The notes below the pieces were generated by a model. It saw nothing but the letters and a program-made list of their open reading frames with translations. It did no database searches and was not told the DNA's origin. 64,000 nt of DNA from Saccharomycodes ludwigii. Taxonomy: Eukaryota; Ascomycota; Saccharomycetes; Saccharomycodales; Saccharomycodaceae. The position numbers were made by a program, and so were the translations under genes. Below are positions 40,710-50,420 of the stretch, piece by piece; positions within the stretch are counted from its first letter, which is position 1; every line of letters starts with the position of its first letter. The DNA lies in the NCBI RefSeq assembly GCF_020623625.1, contig NC_060201.1, forward strand, positions 930,001 through 994,000, read 5' to 3'.

Positions 40710-42953
40710 ATGTCAACAAAATGGTCAATTGATGTTGACTTACTACACAATAAATATCATTATAAAGGAAATCAATCTATATACATTACATTGCCCAATA
40801 ATTCATTGCATTTGAATGTATATAAGTATAACACAAATAAAAACAGTGTTAATAAAGATCAGCAGCGTCCACAAAAGATTTCTACAATTATAGTACCTAA
40901 ATTATATGAATTATTAATTGATTATGCATGGTGTCCCTTTTCCACCAGTTGCATCATGAAAAATAACTGCAACCACGATAATAAAACCAAATCGAGTAGA
41001 AGTACCATTAACAATAATAATATGGAAGTCTGTTTATTAAGTAAAAACCATTTATTATATTATGATGCCTCGACAAGTAAACAGATATCACTACCCATAA
41101 ATTTGCAAGATAATATCGCTATCAGTGCTACTGGCGACGACAACGAAAAGCAAGAACTAGATATACCCAAAACAGTGTTTTGGCACATTGTGTATACTAA
41201 AAAACCCAGTAATTGTATTCTTCAATCTGGTCTAACTAAATCTATGCCACTTTTATCTTATGAATTTAGTGGTGTTCCTAACGCTGCATTTCCCCTGTTA
41301 TCGTCCAACTTTATTAACGCCTCTACAAGTAACAAAGATATTAAAATATCAAATGGATTAACTATTAATGCAAGCAGGGTTAGCACAAATTTTTTTGGAA
41401 ATGATTTATATTACTTATCGCTAGCAAGCACCTTTGGAACAACTTTTTTCAACAACTATGATCTATTCGACGATAAGGAAAGTATAAAGTCTGATTTATT
41501 TATAACCTTACATACAAATGGGAAAATTAAAATCAATGTTAACAATTTTTTTCAACTTGATATTGATGTCTCACAAAATGAGAATGATAGATGTTTTATA
41601 AAGGAAAATGAAACCGTTATTTTAAACGGGTACAATTTGATTGTTGGTGGTAGTATTAATACTAATACCAATGATAGCATGATTCTAGACGTGGATCTAG
41701 GTTGCATATTTAAGGATTTCTTATTAGTTAGCATTATAGGTTATATTAATAAATTAAACTGTCTATTAAAGTATTGGACTAAAGTTTGGAGAGAATATTT
41801 AATAGAGAAAAAGTTGGTTCCATTCCAAAACTTTTTAAAAAGAATATTGGCTGCATATGACGGTGATATTGCTGACGCGTTGCTGGATTTATATCTAACA
41901 GGGATGTCAGTTGACCCAAAATTACAAGATTGGTTTGTTAATAGTTTAGGGAATAAAAATATAAAGAAATGGGAAAAATTGAAAAACGAAATGTATGATT
42001 TCTCACTAATTGTCTCCATGTTGATTTCCTGCCTAGAAAGAGTTGTAGTGGAGTCCGACCAATTATTAGGTAGTACGAAAAGCTGGACTTTTCCAAAGTC
42101 TCGTATGTATCTTCGGGGGGAAATCCAAGAATTGGAGTGTTCTATTAATAATTTACAATCAGCAGTGAGCAACTTGTTGGTGACTTTAGTTAACACAATT
42201 GAAAAAGTCAGACTGGAGAAGCTTCAGCATGATGCATTTTTGGGCTGGCTTAAAATGTGGTGTTTGCATATGGAGGATGAGGATAAGCCCATTATTTATA
42301 ACAAAAAGAATCCCATTGAATTGGAAAATGTATTGAAATTTCTAGTATCTGGCACGTTATCTGCTGAGAGTGACTCATTGCAAATGGCGCAAACATTGCA
42401 TACAATGGAGAAAAAAATGGTACCAGAAATCAATAGGATCTTCAAATTTTCAATCCAGGAGAAATATCGTGCAATGGCTAATAAAATTTTAAACGAAAAA
42501 ATAAAAATATATAAATTAAAAAGTTGTCAGATTTTGGACCTCTATTTGGAACATGGCACTGATAACAATAACGACAATTGCGACAACAGTAAAAATCGGA
42601 TTTTTGCATTGCAAAAGTTAAAATCGAGACCAGACGGAACCTATAGTGAAAATAAGAGTGGGGTAAGGATTACTGAGGTGGCAAACGGGAATAAAATACC
42701 AATTTTATCCATTGAGCATAGTAAAATATTGGATGGTAAGTTTTACGATGGCAAAAACACCATTGTTTTTATTGATAAAGAAAATAAACATTTGTTTTTA
42801 CACGACGGCGTAACACCAATGTTGTATAGTTCTGGAATGAAAGATTGCGTTAGATTCCTAAAAGTCATCCGTGATGACAATAACGATAAAAGCGATGGCG
42901 TTAAAGTTTTGGTGGTTTCCAATAATTTTCAAACAGTATCATTGCTAGGATGA
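40710..42953 (+). CDS. APC4: APC/C subunit Apc4
   Basis: 747 aa versus ~652 in yeast. Apc4 evolves quickly; the call rests on position (YDR118W, next to TMA64 and before the SUL2/VBA4 block) and on architecture: a beta-rich N-terminal half with Trp-start segments (TKWSIDVDLLHNKY, LIDYAWCPFSTS, VFWHIVY), then a long helical section (SIIGYINKLNCLLKYWTKVW, AAYDGDIADALLDLYLTGMS, LQSAVSNLLVTLVNTIEKV) and a final beta-rich part, as in the WD40-plus-helical-bundle Apc4. Apc4 is a scaffold of the anaphase-promoting complex platform with Apc1 and Apc5. The substrate-side securin PDS1 is encoded 6 kb away. Asn-rich loops add length. Confidence 0.82.
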   Translation: MSTKWSIDVDLLHNKYHYKGNQSIYITLPNNSLHLNVYKYNTNKNSVNKDQQRPQKISTIIVPKLYELLIDYAWCPFSTSCIMKNNCNHDNKTKSSRSTINNNNMEVCLLSKNHLLYYDASTSKQISLPINLQDNIAISATGDDNEKQELDIPKTVFWHIVYTKKPSNCILQSGLTKSMPLLSYEFSGVPNAAFPLLSSNFINASTSNKDIKISNGLTINASRVSTNFFGNDLYYLSLASTFGTTFFNNYDLFDDKESIKSDLFITLHTNGKIKINVNNFFQLDIDVSQNENDRCFIKENETVILNGYNLIVGGSINTNTNDSMILDVDLGCIFKDFLLVSIIGYINKLNCLLKYWTKVWREYLIEKKLVPFQNFLKRILAAYDGDIADALLDLYLTGMSVDPKLQDWFVNSLGNKNIKKWEKLKNEMYDFSLIVSMLISCLERVVVESDQLLGSTKSWTFPKSRMYLRGEIQELECSINNLQSAVSNLLVTLVNTIEKVRLEKLQHDAFLGWLKMWCLHMEDEDKPIIYNKKNPIELENVLKFLVSGTLSAESDSLQMAQTLHTMEKKMVPEINRIFKFSIQEKYRAMANKILNEKIKIYKLKSCQILDLYLEHGTDNNNDNCDNSKNRIFALQKLKSRPDGTYSENKSGVRITEVANGNKIPILSIEHSKILDGKFYDGKNTIVFIDKENKHLFLHDGVTPMLYSSGMKDCVRFLKVIRDDNNDKSDGVKVLVVSNNFQTVSLLG

Positions 42954-43093
42954 TTATCGATATTGTTTTTTTTTTTTTGTTTTATACACAATCTTAAAGC
43001 ATAAATCCAATTTAGTTTGTCTTCAACGCCACTTTTATCACAAATATTACTGTTTTTGTTTGTCTGCATGTTTTTATAAGTATAAAATGAAAA

Positions 43094-43124
43094 CACGTGA
43101 AATAAGAATACAAATATCACGTGA
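43094..43124 (+). promoter_or_regulatory. Two Cbf1-type E-boxes
   Basis: CACGTGA at 43094-43100 and the palindromic TCACGTGA at 43117-43124, 24 bp apart. TCACGTGA is the optimal Cbf1-Met4-Met28 site of yeast sulfur genes. They lie 612-642 bp upstream of the sulfate permease start. Confidence 0.65.
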
Positions 43125-43178
43125 TTACGCACATTACGTAAGTTACGCAGATTACACAAAGATTTCTAACCGTTTAAA

Positions 43179-43186
43179 AAACTGTG
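43179..43186 (+). promoter_or_regulatory. Candidate Met31/Met32 site (AAACTGTG)
   Basis: An exact AAACTGTG core, 55 bp downstream of the second E-box and 550 bp upstream of SUL2. In S. cerevisiae Cbf1 and Met31/32 sites act together to recruit Met4. Confidence 0.6.
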
Positions 43187-43666
43187 TAAGCACCCACTTT
43201 TTTTTTTATTTTTTTATTTTTTTTAATTGTTTTTCCGTTGTTGAATTACAATTTGCTTTGTTTTTAAATATATTATTAAAAAGAAAAAAAAAGGAAAAAG
43301 GAAAATGAAAATGAAAATGAAAAATCGTTGTGGTGGTGGTGGTGGTGGTGATTACTTTTTATTACGAAACATAGTAGAAATAATAATAACAAAAATGAGT
43401 TGCAATCACCCTATTACATCAACTAATCGGAGTTGACCAAATTTTTGTATGATTAATTACACAATCTGATTTCCCTTTTATCTTTTCCCCTTTTAGTTCT
43501 TGTAAAATATTCTAAAAGAATATAAATACTAGGGGGGGAAATAATGTTCAATATATAAGTTACCAATAATGTTAATTGTCTTTCTTATTATTCCCTTGAA
43601 CTTTCACCCTTCCTATTTCTCCCCCATTTGCATAATTCCAAAGCACATAGCAGGAGTATAAACAAT

Positions 43667-43686
43667 TATATATATATATATATATA
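43667..43686 (+). repeat. (TA)10, TATA-like, before SUL2
   Basis: Ten TA dinucleotides ending 49 bp before the SUL2 ATG; could serve as a TATA element. Confidence 0.6.
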
Positions 43687-43735
43687 CCATACGTACGTAC
43701 TGGAAAGCAAAGATAAATTTGGCACAGAATAAAAT

Positions 43736-46672
43736 ATGTCCTCAAATAATATTGAGTCTCAGGGCGAGCAGTACAGTTTGCACGAAGGTGGTAGAAGTGA
43801 TAGAAATGTGACAGATTTAAATTCTATTCAAGAATCGGATTTTGAGAACGAGCTACAAGGCTTGGAACGTGAATATACAACTTTCAAGAATAATGAACAC
43901 GAAAATATTGACAAACATGTAAATAACAACAGTGGTGTTAACTCCAGTAGCAACAACAATGGTAACAATCCCTTTAAATACGACTCTATAAACCATTCTA
44001 ACGCAAAAACCTCTTCTGCAGATTATAGTAACGATTTAGATCAGGGTGGTAGTTCAATACCGGAACATCTATATGTGCGTGATTATCAAGAAAGCGAAAT
44101 CAGTATTAAAAACTACTATGAGAGGACCATAGCCCCAAACATGACATTTAAAAGCGTTGGTAACTACTTTTTAAGTCTATTTCCCATATTAAAGTGGATG
44201 CCTCATTACAATATTACTTGGTTTGTTGCTGATTTGGTTGCTGGTATTACTGTTGGTTGTGTTTTGGTTCCACAATCCATGTCATATGCTCAAGTGGCCA
44301 CGCTACCAGCTCAGTACGGGTTGTACTCCAGTTTTATTGGTGCTTTCATCTACTGTTGTTTTGCCACTTCAAAAGATGTTTGTATTGGTCCAGTTGCGGT
44401 TATGTCGTTGGAAACAGCCAAGGTCATTGCCAGAGTTACAGAGAAATTACCAGCGGATACTGAGATAACAGCACCTGTCATTGCTACTGTTTTGTCTATG
44501 TTATGTGGTGTTATTTCCCTTGGCTTGGGTTTGCTAAGGTTGGGGTTTTTGGTCGAATTAATTTCCTTAAACGCGGTTGCTGGATTTATGACTGGTTCTG
44601 CCTTGAACATTGTTGCCGGCCAGGTTCCTGCTTTAATGGGATATAATAGCAAAGTTAACACTAGACAGGCTACATACTTGGTCATCATAGACACTTTAAA
44701 GTGTTTACCGGATTCTAACATCAATGTTTGCTTTGGCTTGATTCCATTGGTTATTTTATACCTTTGGAAATTTACTTGTTCGACTTGGGGTCCAATGTTG
44801 ATTACCAAACTGAAACTAACTGGTAGAAAAAAGTTTTTTGCTGATAAATTCTTTTTTTATGCCCAAACCGTGAGAAACGCAGTGGTCATCATTGTTTTCA
44901 CTTTGATTTCCTGGGGATGTTGGAGAAGTAATAAAAATACAAATGTTAAAATGTTGGGTACGGTTCCTGCCGGTTTGAAAGACGTCGGTGTCATGAAGTA
45001 CCCGCCCGGATTAGCCACTAAAATCGCACCCAACTTACCTGCAAGTGTTATTGTTTTGTTGTTAGAGCACATCTCTATTGCTAAGTCTTTTGGTAGGATT
45101 AATAATTATAAAGTTGTCCCTGATCAGGAATTGGTTGCCATTGGTGTTGCCAACTTGGTTGGAACTTTTTTCAACGCATACCCTGCCACCGGTTCTTTCA
45201 GTAGGTCTGCTTTGAAAGCTAGATGTCAGGTGCGTACTCCATTCAGTGGTGTTTTCACAGGTGCTTGTGTTTTGTTAGCTCTTTATTGTTTCTCTAAGGC
45301 CTTTTATTTCATTCCAAAGGCCACGTTGTCTGCTGTTATTATTCATGCTGTTTCAGGTTTGGTTGCCTCTTACAAGGTTACTTGGAATTTCTGGAAAGTC
45401 AGTCCATTGGATTTTTTGGCATTTATTATAACTGTTTTCATCACTGTTTTTGCCAGTATTGAAGATGGTATTTATTTTGCCATGTGTTGGTCATGTGCCC
45501 TATTGTTATTTAAAGTCGCCTTTCCATCTGGGAAATTCTTGGGTAGAGTTCAAATTGCCGAAGTTTTAAATCCAAAAATAATCAAAGTGGATTCAGGTGA
45601 ATACAATAATGATAGTGACGACAGCAATGGATTTAATACAGGTAGCGATATTATTATTGAAGAAACAATTAATGTCGGTAATAGTGGTGATAAATTTGAA
45701 AAAAAAGATGGGGGAAATTACCAAGAAGTATCAACATCGAAACAAGGTGAATCAAGTGGTGGTAAGGGTTCTAAGGACTTTGATGATTACAGTATTGTTA
45801 ATAGAAACAGAGTGGTTTATCACACAAAATGGGTCCCATTGGATCCTAAATACACAAGGGAACTTAATCCTGACGTTAAAGTTATGCCACCGCCACCAGG
45901 TGTTATAGTTTATAAACCAAATGAAAGTTGGACTTACATTAATTGTTCTAGACAGTATGATATTATTTTTGACCGTATTAAGAAATTGACTAGGAGAGGT
46001 CAGTTGGTTGAGCACACTTCTCCAAATGATCGGCCGTGGAATGATCCCGGTGAGTGGCACCCACCTCAAATTTTCAAAAAATTTGGTAGAAATAAATCAG
46101 CTAATTCCGTTTCAGCTGCTTCTGTCTCCAATTCCGCCACTCAAGTGTTTAGTAAATTGTGGAGGAAAAAGGCTAACATCAACAAGGATTTTGATGAAGA
46201 TAACTTGTATAATGAACCGCAAGAGCCAATTGAAGATGAAGTGGTTGAGGGGACGCCTTATGAAAGTGAAAATGATAACGACAATAGGCCGATACTGAAA
46301 GTTTTAGCACTTGATTTTTCTAATGTTAACCAAATAGATGCAACAGGGATCCAATCTTTGGTCGATCTAAGAAATGCAGTTAATAGGTATGCTGATAGAC
46401 AAGTTGAATTTCATTTTTCTGGGATAATATCGCCATGGATTAAAAGAGGGTTAATAGGCTCTGGATTTGGCACTATTAATGATGAATTTTCCAATCAATC
46501 TTTAATATACGGACACACTAGTTATCATATTGTGAATAGTAGTTATTCAAAGCAACGTTTTGACAATAATAATGATATTGAAACACAAGCAGTAGGATAT
46601 GATCCTGCTACGGGCATTAATACGCCCTTTTTCCACATTGAGACTCCGGACTTTAGTCAATGGGATATTTAA
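43736..46672 (+). CDS. SUL2: High-affinity sulfate permease (SLC26/SulP)
   Basis: 978 aa (yeast Sul2 ~893). An acidic/Asn-rich cytosolic N-terminus of ~145 residues precedes the SulP transport core with 12-14 membrane segments from about 165 to 615. It includes the sulfate-transporter signature region VLVPQSMSYAQVATLPAQYG, then GPVAVMSLE, and NAYPATGSFSRSALKA. After a variable loop comes a C-terminal STAS domain (about 845-940; LDFSNVNQIDATGIQSLVDL) with an unusually long, charged insertion between core and STAS. Sulfate/H+ uptake at the plasma membrane feeds methionine/cysteine synthesis. The promoter carries sulfur-regulon sites. The locus matches YLR092W. S. cerevisiae has a second permease SUL1 elsewhere; the SUL2 name is by position. 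Confidence 0.93.
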   Translation: MSSNNIESQGEQYSLHEGGRSDRNVTDLNSIQESDFENELQGLEREYTTFKNNEHENIDKHVNNNSGVNSSSNNNGNNPFKYDSINHSNAKTSSADYSNDLDQGGSSIPEHLYVRDYQESEISIKNYYERTIAPNMTFKSVGNYFLSLFPILKWMPHYNITWFVADLVAGITVGCVLVPQSMSYAQVATLPAQYGLYSSFIGAFIYCCFATSKDVCIGPVAVMSLETAKVIARVTEKLPADTEITAPVIATVLSMLCGVISLGLGLLRLGFLVELISLNAVAGFMTGSALNIVAGQVPALMGYNSKVNTRQATYLVIIDTLKCLPDSNINVCFGLIPLVILYLWKFTCSTWGPMLITKLKLTGRKKFFADKFFFYAQTVRNAVVIIVFTLISWGCWRSNKNTNVKMLGTVPAGLKDVGVMKYPPGLATKIAPNLPASVIVLLLEHISIAKSFGRINNYKVVPDQELVAIGVANLVGTFFNAYPATGSFSRSALKARCQVRTPFSGVFTGACVLLALYCFSKAFYFIPKATLSAVIIHAVSGLVASYKVTWNFWKVSPLDFLAFIITVFITVFASIEDGIYFAMCWSCALLLFKVAFPSGKFLGRVQIAEVLNPKIIKVDSGEYNNDSDDSNGFNTGSDIIIEETINVGNSGDKFEKKDGGNYQEVSTSKQGESSGGKGSKDFDDYSIVNRNRVVYHTKWVPLDPKYTRELNPDVKVMPPPPGVIVYKPNESWTYINCSRQYDIIFDRIKKLTRRGQLVEHTSPNDRPWNDPGEWHPPQIFKKFGRNKSANSVSAASVSNSATQVFSKLWRKKANINKDFDEDNLYNEPQEPIEDEVVEGTPYESENDNDNRPILKVLALDFSNVNQIDATGIQSLVDLRNAVNRYADRQVEFHFSGIISPWIKRGLIGSGFGTINDEFSNQSLIYGHTSYHIVNSSYSKQRFDNNNDIETQAVGYDPATGINTPFFHIETPDFSQWDI

Positions 46673-46879
46673 CGGTTTTATGTATATATAATATATATAT
46701 TATTTTTTTGGTGTTTACTTTGATATACGTATTTTTAATTTTTTATACAACATTTGCATTTTTCTTTTTATATATGTTGCTATGATGATGATTCCGAGTT
46801 ATTGGTTATAAATGCTTTGTAGTTTGAAGTGAATTTATGATTATTATTTTTGTTCAAATTTTTAATCGGTGGTTCGGTA

Positions 46880-46897
46880 TTTTTTTTTTCACCGAGA

Positions 46898-46931
<34 letters not shown>

Positions 46932-46945
46932 CCGAGAAGTTTCTT
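46880..46945 (+). repeat. T32 tract between CCGAGAAG repeats
   Basis: CCGAGAAGTTT occurs at 46892-46902 and again from 46932, on either side of a T32 run (46900-46931). The first copy is itself preceded by T10. The pattern looks like a local duplication of poly(T)+CCGAGAAG. Confidence 0.7.
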
Positions 46946-47056
46946 TTTTTCTTTTCTTTTTTTTTCCCCTTCTAAGAAAAAAATTTTTTCTTCTTCGTTT
47001 CGGTTACTTTTTTAGTTTTTAGTCATAGATAAGTTTTTTTTTTCTTTTTTTTTTTA

Positions 47057-47084
47057 GATTAAAACTTAAAGATTAAAACTTAAA
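47057..47084 (+). repeat. 14-bp tandem duplication
   Basis: GATTAAAACTTAAA twice in perfect tandem, about 450 bp upstream of VBA4. Confidence 0.8.
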
Positions 47085-47530
47085 ACCAAAAAAAAGAAAG
47101 TACTACAGTTAACATCCCTATTTTCTAAAACAACGATATATCTTTTAGATAATTAATCTAATTAATTTCACTTGATATATTTTAAAAAAGGAAAGAAAAA
47201 AAAAAAATTTTTTTTTTTTAGATCATCCAACTCGGTAATTTCATTATTACTGTGTTTTTGTTCCTGAGATAACGTCGATAATATCAAGAAGGGAACAAAG
47301 GCAAAAAGAAACACACTTTTATATCATTTGATAATTCCATTTTATTTTTAGCAAACCTATCATATCTAATAATCAGGATATATCTATTACTTCCTTGTTT
47401 TTTGTTTTCTTTTTATTTTTTTTTTTGTCTTTCCTCCGAACAAACTCCATTTTTAATACATTAGTGACAATATCTTTTATTAAATTGCACCTTTTTTTAA
47501 TTTTTATCCAAAACATACATATAAAAACAA

Positions 47531-49534
47531 ATGGGTAGGAAAAAATCATCAAAAACTAATAGACGTAATAAGCTAAAGGCTTTTACTAGGAATAAAAATC
47601 GTAAAGAAGTAAAAGTTGAATCTTCTCCACCTTTTTTATCTACAACAACTATCGTTGATAGTAACATCAATACCATTTCAATGAGCAAAAGCACACCTGA
47701 ATCTAACAGTACGTCCCCAGCATCATCTACCGAAGTGATACATGCTAGTATCTCAGAAAATACACCATTGATCCAACCAATTAGGAGCAGCATAGTTCAG
47801 GATGTTTCGACTGATATTCCTGGCTTTGTTGCTGCTGAATTAGAGGAGCAAGAGGAAGAATATATAGAAAGCCAGCAACAGCAACCCTCGTATTCTGCCA
47901 TTAATAGCACCAAGTCACAACAAAACACTATTGCATCGATCATTTCTACGGACGACGGTGTGGGTTTATCTAAAACAAGAGTACAAATCATATTATGGTC
48001 GATGTATTTAGGTATATTTTTGGCTTCTTTGGATGTTACTATTGTGTCGACCTTATTGGGCCATATATCTTCGGAGTTCAATGCATTATCCAGAAGTTCA
48101 TGGATAGCCACAGCATATTTGTTATCGAACGCAACGTTTCAGCCGCTATACGGCAAGATTTCCGACATTTTCGGTCGTAAGCCGTTACTAATTTTTAGCA
48201 ATGTCTGTTTTAGTATTGGGTGTTGGATTTGCGGACGTAGTGGCGGGTTGTGGTGGCTAGTTCTCGGTAGGTTTATAAGTGGTATTGGTGGCGGAGGTAT
48301 GACTTCGATGTCAACAATTACCACTAGTGACTTGGTCCCATTGAGATCACGTGCTTTCTATCAAGGTGTGGGCAATTTTTTTTTCGGGTTAGGTACTGCA
48401 ATTGGTGGTCTAATTGGCGGGTGGATAAGTGACAAGTTTGGATGGAGATGGGCCTTTTATGTGCAAGTTCCGTTGAGCGTGTTAAGTACTTTGTCTATTA
48501 TTATATTTATGGATTTACCGCCAACGGAACTCATGAAAAGTTCTACAGGAATCAGGAATAAGTTGAGCAAGATTGATTGGTACGGTAGTCTTACCTTGGT
48601 TTGTTTTCTTTTGTTCTTTATGATTGCCAGTAGTATTGGGGGCAAGGAAGTTGCATTTAGCTCAAATACATTTATCGGATTATGTTGTGCGTCTTTTGTG
48701 TGTTTTATTTTGTTTATGTACATTGAGTTGAAGGTTAGCTGTGATCCTGTGTTGCCGATGAAATACTTGGCCGATAGGAGTGTTTTTGGTGCTAGTTTTG
48801 CTAATTGGTTCTGTATGATGAATTCAATAACCTTATTGTATTACTTGCCCATATATTGGTCTACTGTGTTGGACTTGTCACCAACAGAAACCGGTAAAAG
48901 GTTATCGCCAAATTTTTTCAGTACAGCGTTTGGTTCTTTGGGGGCTGGTTTGTATATAAGAAAAACTGGTAAGTACTATTGGTTTCAATTGTTGTTTTGT
49001 ATTTGGGGTGTATTAGGTTGTTTAAAGATTTACTTGATAACGCCAAAAATCTCAGTTTTGGGCCAGTATCTACTGTTTGTTACGCCAGGGTTTGGTATGA
49101 GTGTTTTAATCACAGTGACGTTATTGGTTATCATTGCTGCTGTTCCAAAAGAGGCACAGGCTACTTGTACATCGATTTCTTACATGTTTAGATCTACAGG
49201 GAGCACATTGGGTGTTTCTATTGGGGCAGCTATATTTCGCAAGAGTATATCTAGTTTGTTGGTTAGTAGAGTGATGGAATTTGAGGGAGAGGAACACACA
49301 GCTAAAGAGTTGTATAAAATCATTGATAAGGCAACAAATAGTAGTGAATATTTGAAAATAGCACCTGATTTTGTCAAAGATACATTGAAGGAATGTTATC
49401 ACTCCGCCTTAAAAAATACCTATTTGTTTTGTTTGGTTTGTTTTATTTTGGCTACGGTTAGCGTTTCGATTGTTAGAGAGTATAAATTGCATACGTCGAT
49501 GCAAAGAGACGAAGAGGAAAGCGAGCGTGATTGA
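47531..49534 (+). CDS. VBA4: Vba4-like MFS transporter (DHA2 family)
   Basis: 667 aa (yeast Vba4 ~768). A hydrophilic N-terminal ~150 residues with an acidic run, then 14 membrane segments starting at about 155 (ILWSMYLGIFLASLDVTIVS). MFS motif A GKISDIFGRKP is at 208-218. GRFISGIGGGGMTSMSTI and GTAIGGLIGGWISDKFGWRW (motif C-like Gly-rich helix) are typical of the DHA2 drug/basic-amino-acid antiporters. S. cerevisiae Vba4 is a vacuolar-membrane protein of the VBA group; related Vba1-3 move lysine, arginine and histidine into the vacuole, while Vba4's own substrate is uncertain. Position matches YDR119W, directly before COX26. Confidence 0.88.
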   Translation: MGRKKSSKTNRRNKLKAFTRNKNRKEVKVESSPPFLSTTTIVDSNINTISMSKSTPESNSTSPASSTEVIHASISENTPLIQPIRSSIVQDVSTDIPGFVAAELEEQEEEYIESQQQQPSYSAINSTKSQQNTIASIISTDDGVGLSKTRVQIILWSMYLGIFLASLDVTIVSTLLGHISSEFNALSRSSWIATAYLLSNATFQPLYGKISDIFGRKPLLIFSNVCFSIGCWICGRSGGLWWLVLGRFISGIGGGGMTSMSTITTSDLVPLRSRAFYQGVGNFFFGLGTAIGGLIGGWISDKFGWRWAFYVQVPLSVLSTLSIIIFMDLPPTELMKSSTGIRNKLSKIDWYGSLTLVCFLLFFMIASSIGGKEVAFSSNTFIGLCCASFVCFILFMYIELKVSCDPVLPMKYLADRSVFGASFANWFCMMNSITLLYYLPIYWSTVLDLSPTETGKRLSPNFFSTAFGSLGAGLYIRKTGKYYWFQLLFCIWGVLGCLKIYLITPKISVLGQYLLFVTPGFGMSVLITVTLLVIIAAVPKEAQATCTSISYMFRSTGSTLGVSIGAAIFRKSISSLLVSRVMEFEGEEHTAKELYKIIDKATNSSEYLKIAPDFVKDTLKECYHSALKNTYLFCLVCFILATVSVSIVREYKLHTSMQRDEEESERD

Positions 49535-50228
49535 CGCTTATTAATTTTATTTTTTCTTTGGACCGAAAAAATTCCAAGAATGCTGAAAGAGTGCAAATAG
49601 TACAAGTAGTGGAAATAGTACACGTAGTACAGAAAAAGTCCGTTTGGGAAAATGGTAAGATTTTTTTTCTAATTTTAAATTTAATTTTTATTTTTTTATT
49701 TTTTTTTTTTTTATTGTTTAATTTTTACTTTTATACAGTTTTAATAATAATAAAAAGATGGAGTGACCAACTTCTGTAAAAATAAAAAAGTATCAAAGTG
49801 GGATGCTTTTATTCATATTTTTATACAACACAACTTTTCCTTTCTCCCCTCTTTATTATTATTACCCGCTGTTGTTGTTGTTGTTGTTATTATCACACTG
49901 TTTTTAACTGCTCTTTTTTTTTCTTTCTTTAATCTTACGCTAGTCAATCTAAAGACTTTGTACAATCACACCATCTAATCAAATAACCATTCCTTATAAC
50001 ACTCCCCACTTTTAATCTTTTAAAAAAAAAAAATAGAAATTAAAAATAAAAAAAAAACTAATTTATTAGTTAATATATAAAGAACTTAAAAAAAGAAAAG
50101 GAAAGAAGTTGAATATTTAATCTCTTAAACTTTATCCATTTCCTTTTCCTCTTTCCATTCTAACAAAAAAAAAGAAAACAATTCATAAACAACTAATTCA
50201 ATATATACAAATAATACACCTATTAAAA
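49535..50228. other. Intergenic: COX26 promoter
   Basis: 694 bp between same-strand genes. Just after the VBA4 stop an 18-bp unit AAATAGTACA... is repeated imperfectly at 49595-49612 and 49613-49630. Poly(T) and (GTT)n runs follow (49685-49712; 49870-49888). No gene recognised. Confidence 0.4.
49595..49630 (+). repeat. Imperfect 18-bp tandem repeat
   Basis: AAATAGTACAAGTAGTGG followed by AAATAGTACACGTAGTAC, 15 of 18 identical, in the VBA4 3' flank. Confidence 0.65.
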
Positions 50229-50420
50229 ATGTTTACTACTCAAGTTTTAAGATTATCTGCTGCTCGTGCCGCTTCTTTCCAGGCAACTAGAAGAGCTGGT
50301 CAATCTTTTGCCACTAAAGAAATTAAGAGAAATGCTGTCAATGTCTTGGGTGTATGTGGCTTTTTGGCTGCTGTGCTAGGCTGGCCATTTGCTATCAGAT
50401 CCGTTTATCATAAACATTAA
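50229..50420 (+). CDS. COX26: Cox26, small cytochrome c oxidase subunit
   Basis: 63 aa (yeast Cox26 66 aa). MFTTQVLRLSAARAASF is a basic, Arg/Ser/Ala-rich mitochondrial presequence very like yeast MFFSQVLRSSARA. A single membrane segment lies at about residues 38-57 (VLGVCGFLAAVLGWPFAI), with the conserved LGWPxA. The short tail ends RSVYHKH. Cox26 sits peripherally in complex IV and stabilises III-IV supercomplexes in the inner membrane. It is easily missed for its size, but position right after VBA4 matches YDR119W-A, and the ATG at 50229 is the only sensible start. Confidence 0.9.
   Translation: MFTTQVLRLSAARAASFQATRRAGQSFATKEIKRNAVNVLGVCGFLAAVLGWPFAIRSVYHKH

Larger units (their letters stand above)
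42954..43735. promoter_or_regulatory. SUL2 promoter region
   Basis: 782 bp between APC4 stop and SUL2 start on the same strand, so its control elements serve SUL2. Contents: two CACGTG E-boxes (43094-43099, 43118-43123), TTACGTAA (43134-43141), AAACTGTG (43179-43186), T-runs near 43199-43224, (TGG)7 at about 43330-43350, and (TA)10 at 43667-43686, about 50 bp before the ATG. Confidence 0.65.
46673..47530. other. Intergenic: VBA4 promoter
   Basis: 858 bp between same-strand genes. T-tracts at 46880-46889, T32 at 46900-46931 flanked on both sides by CCGAGAAG, a 14-bp tandem duplication GATTAAAACTTAAA at 47057-47070 and 47071-47084, then A/T tracts near 47200-47219. No gene recognised. Confidence 0.45.
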
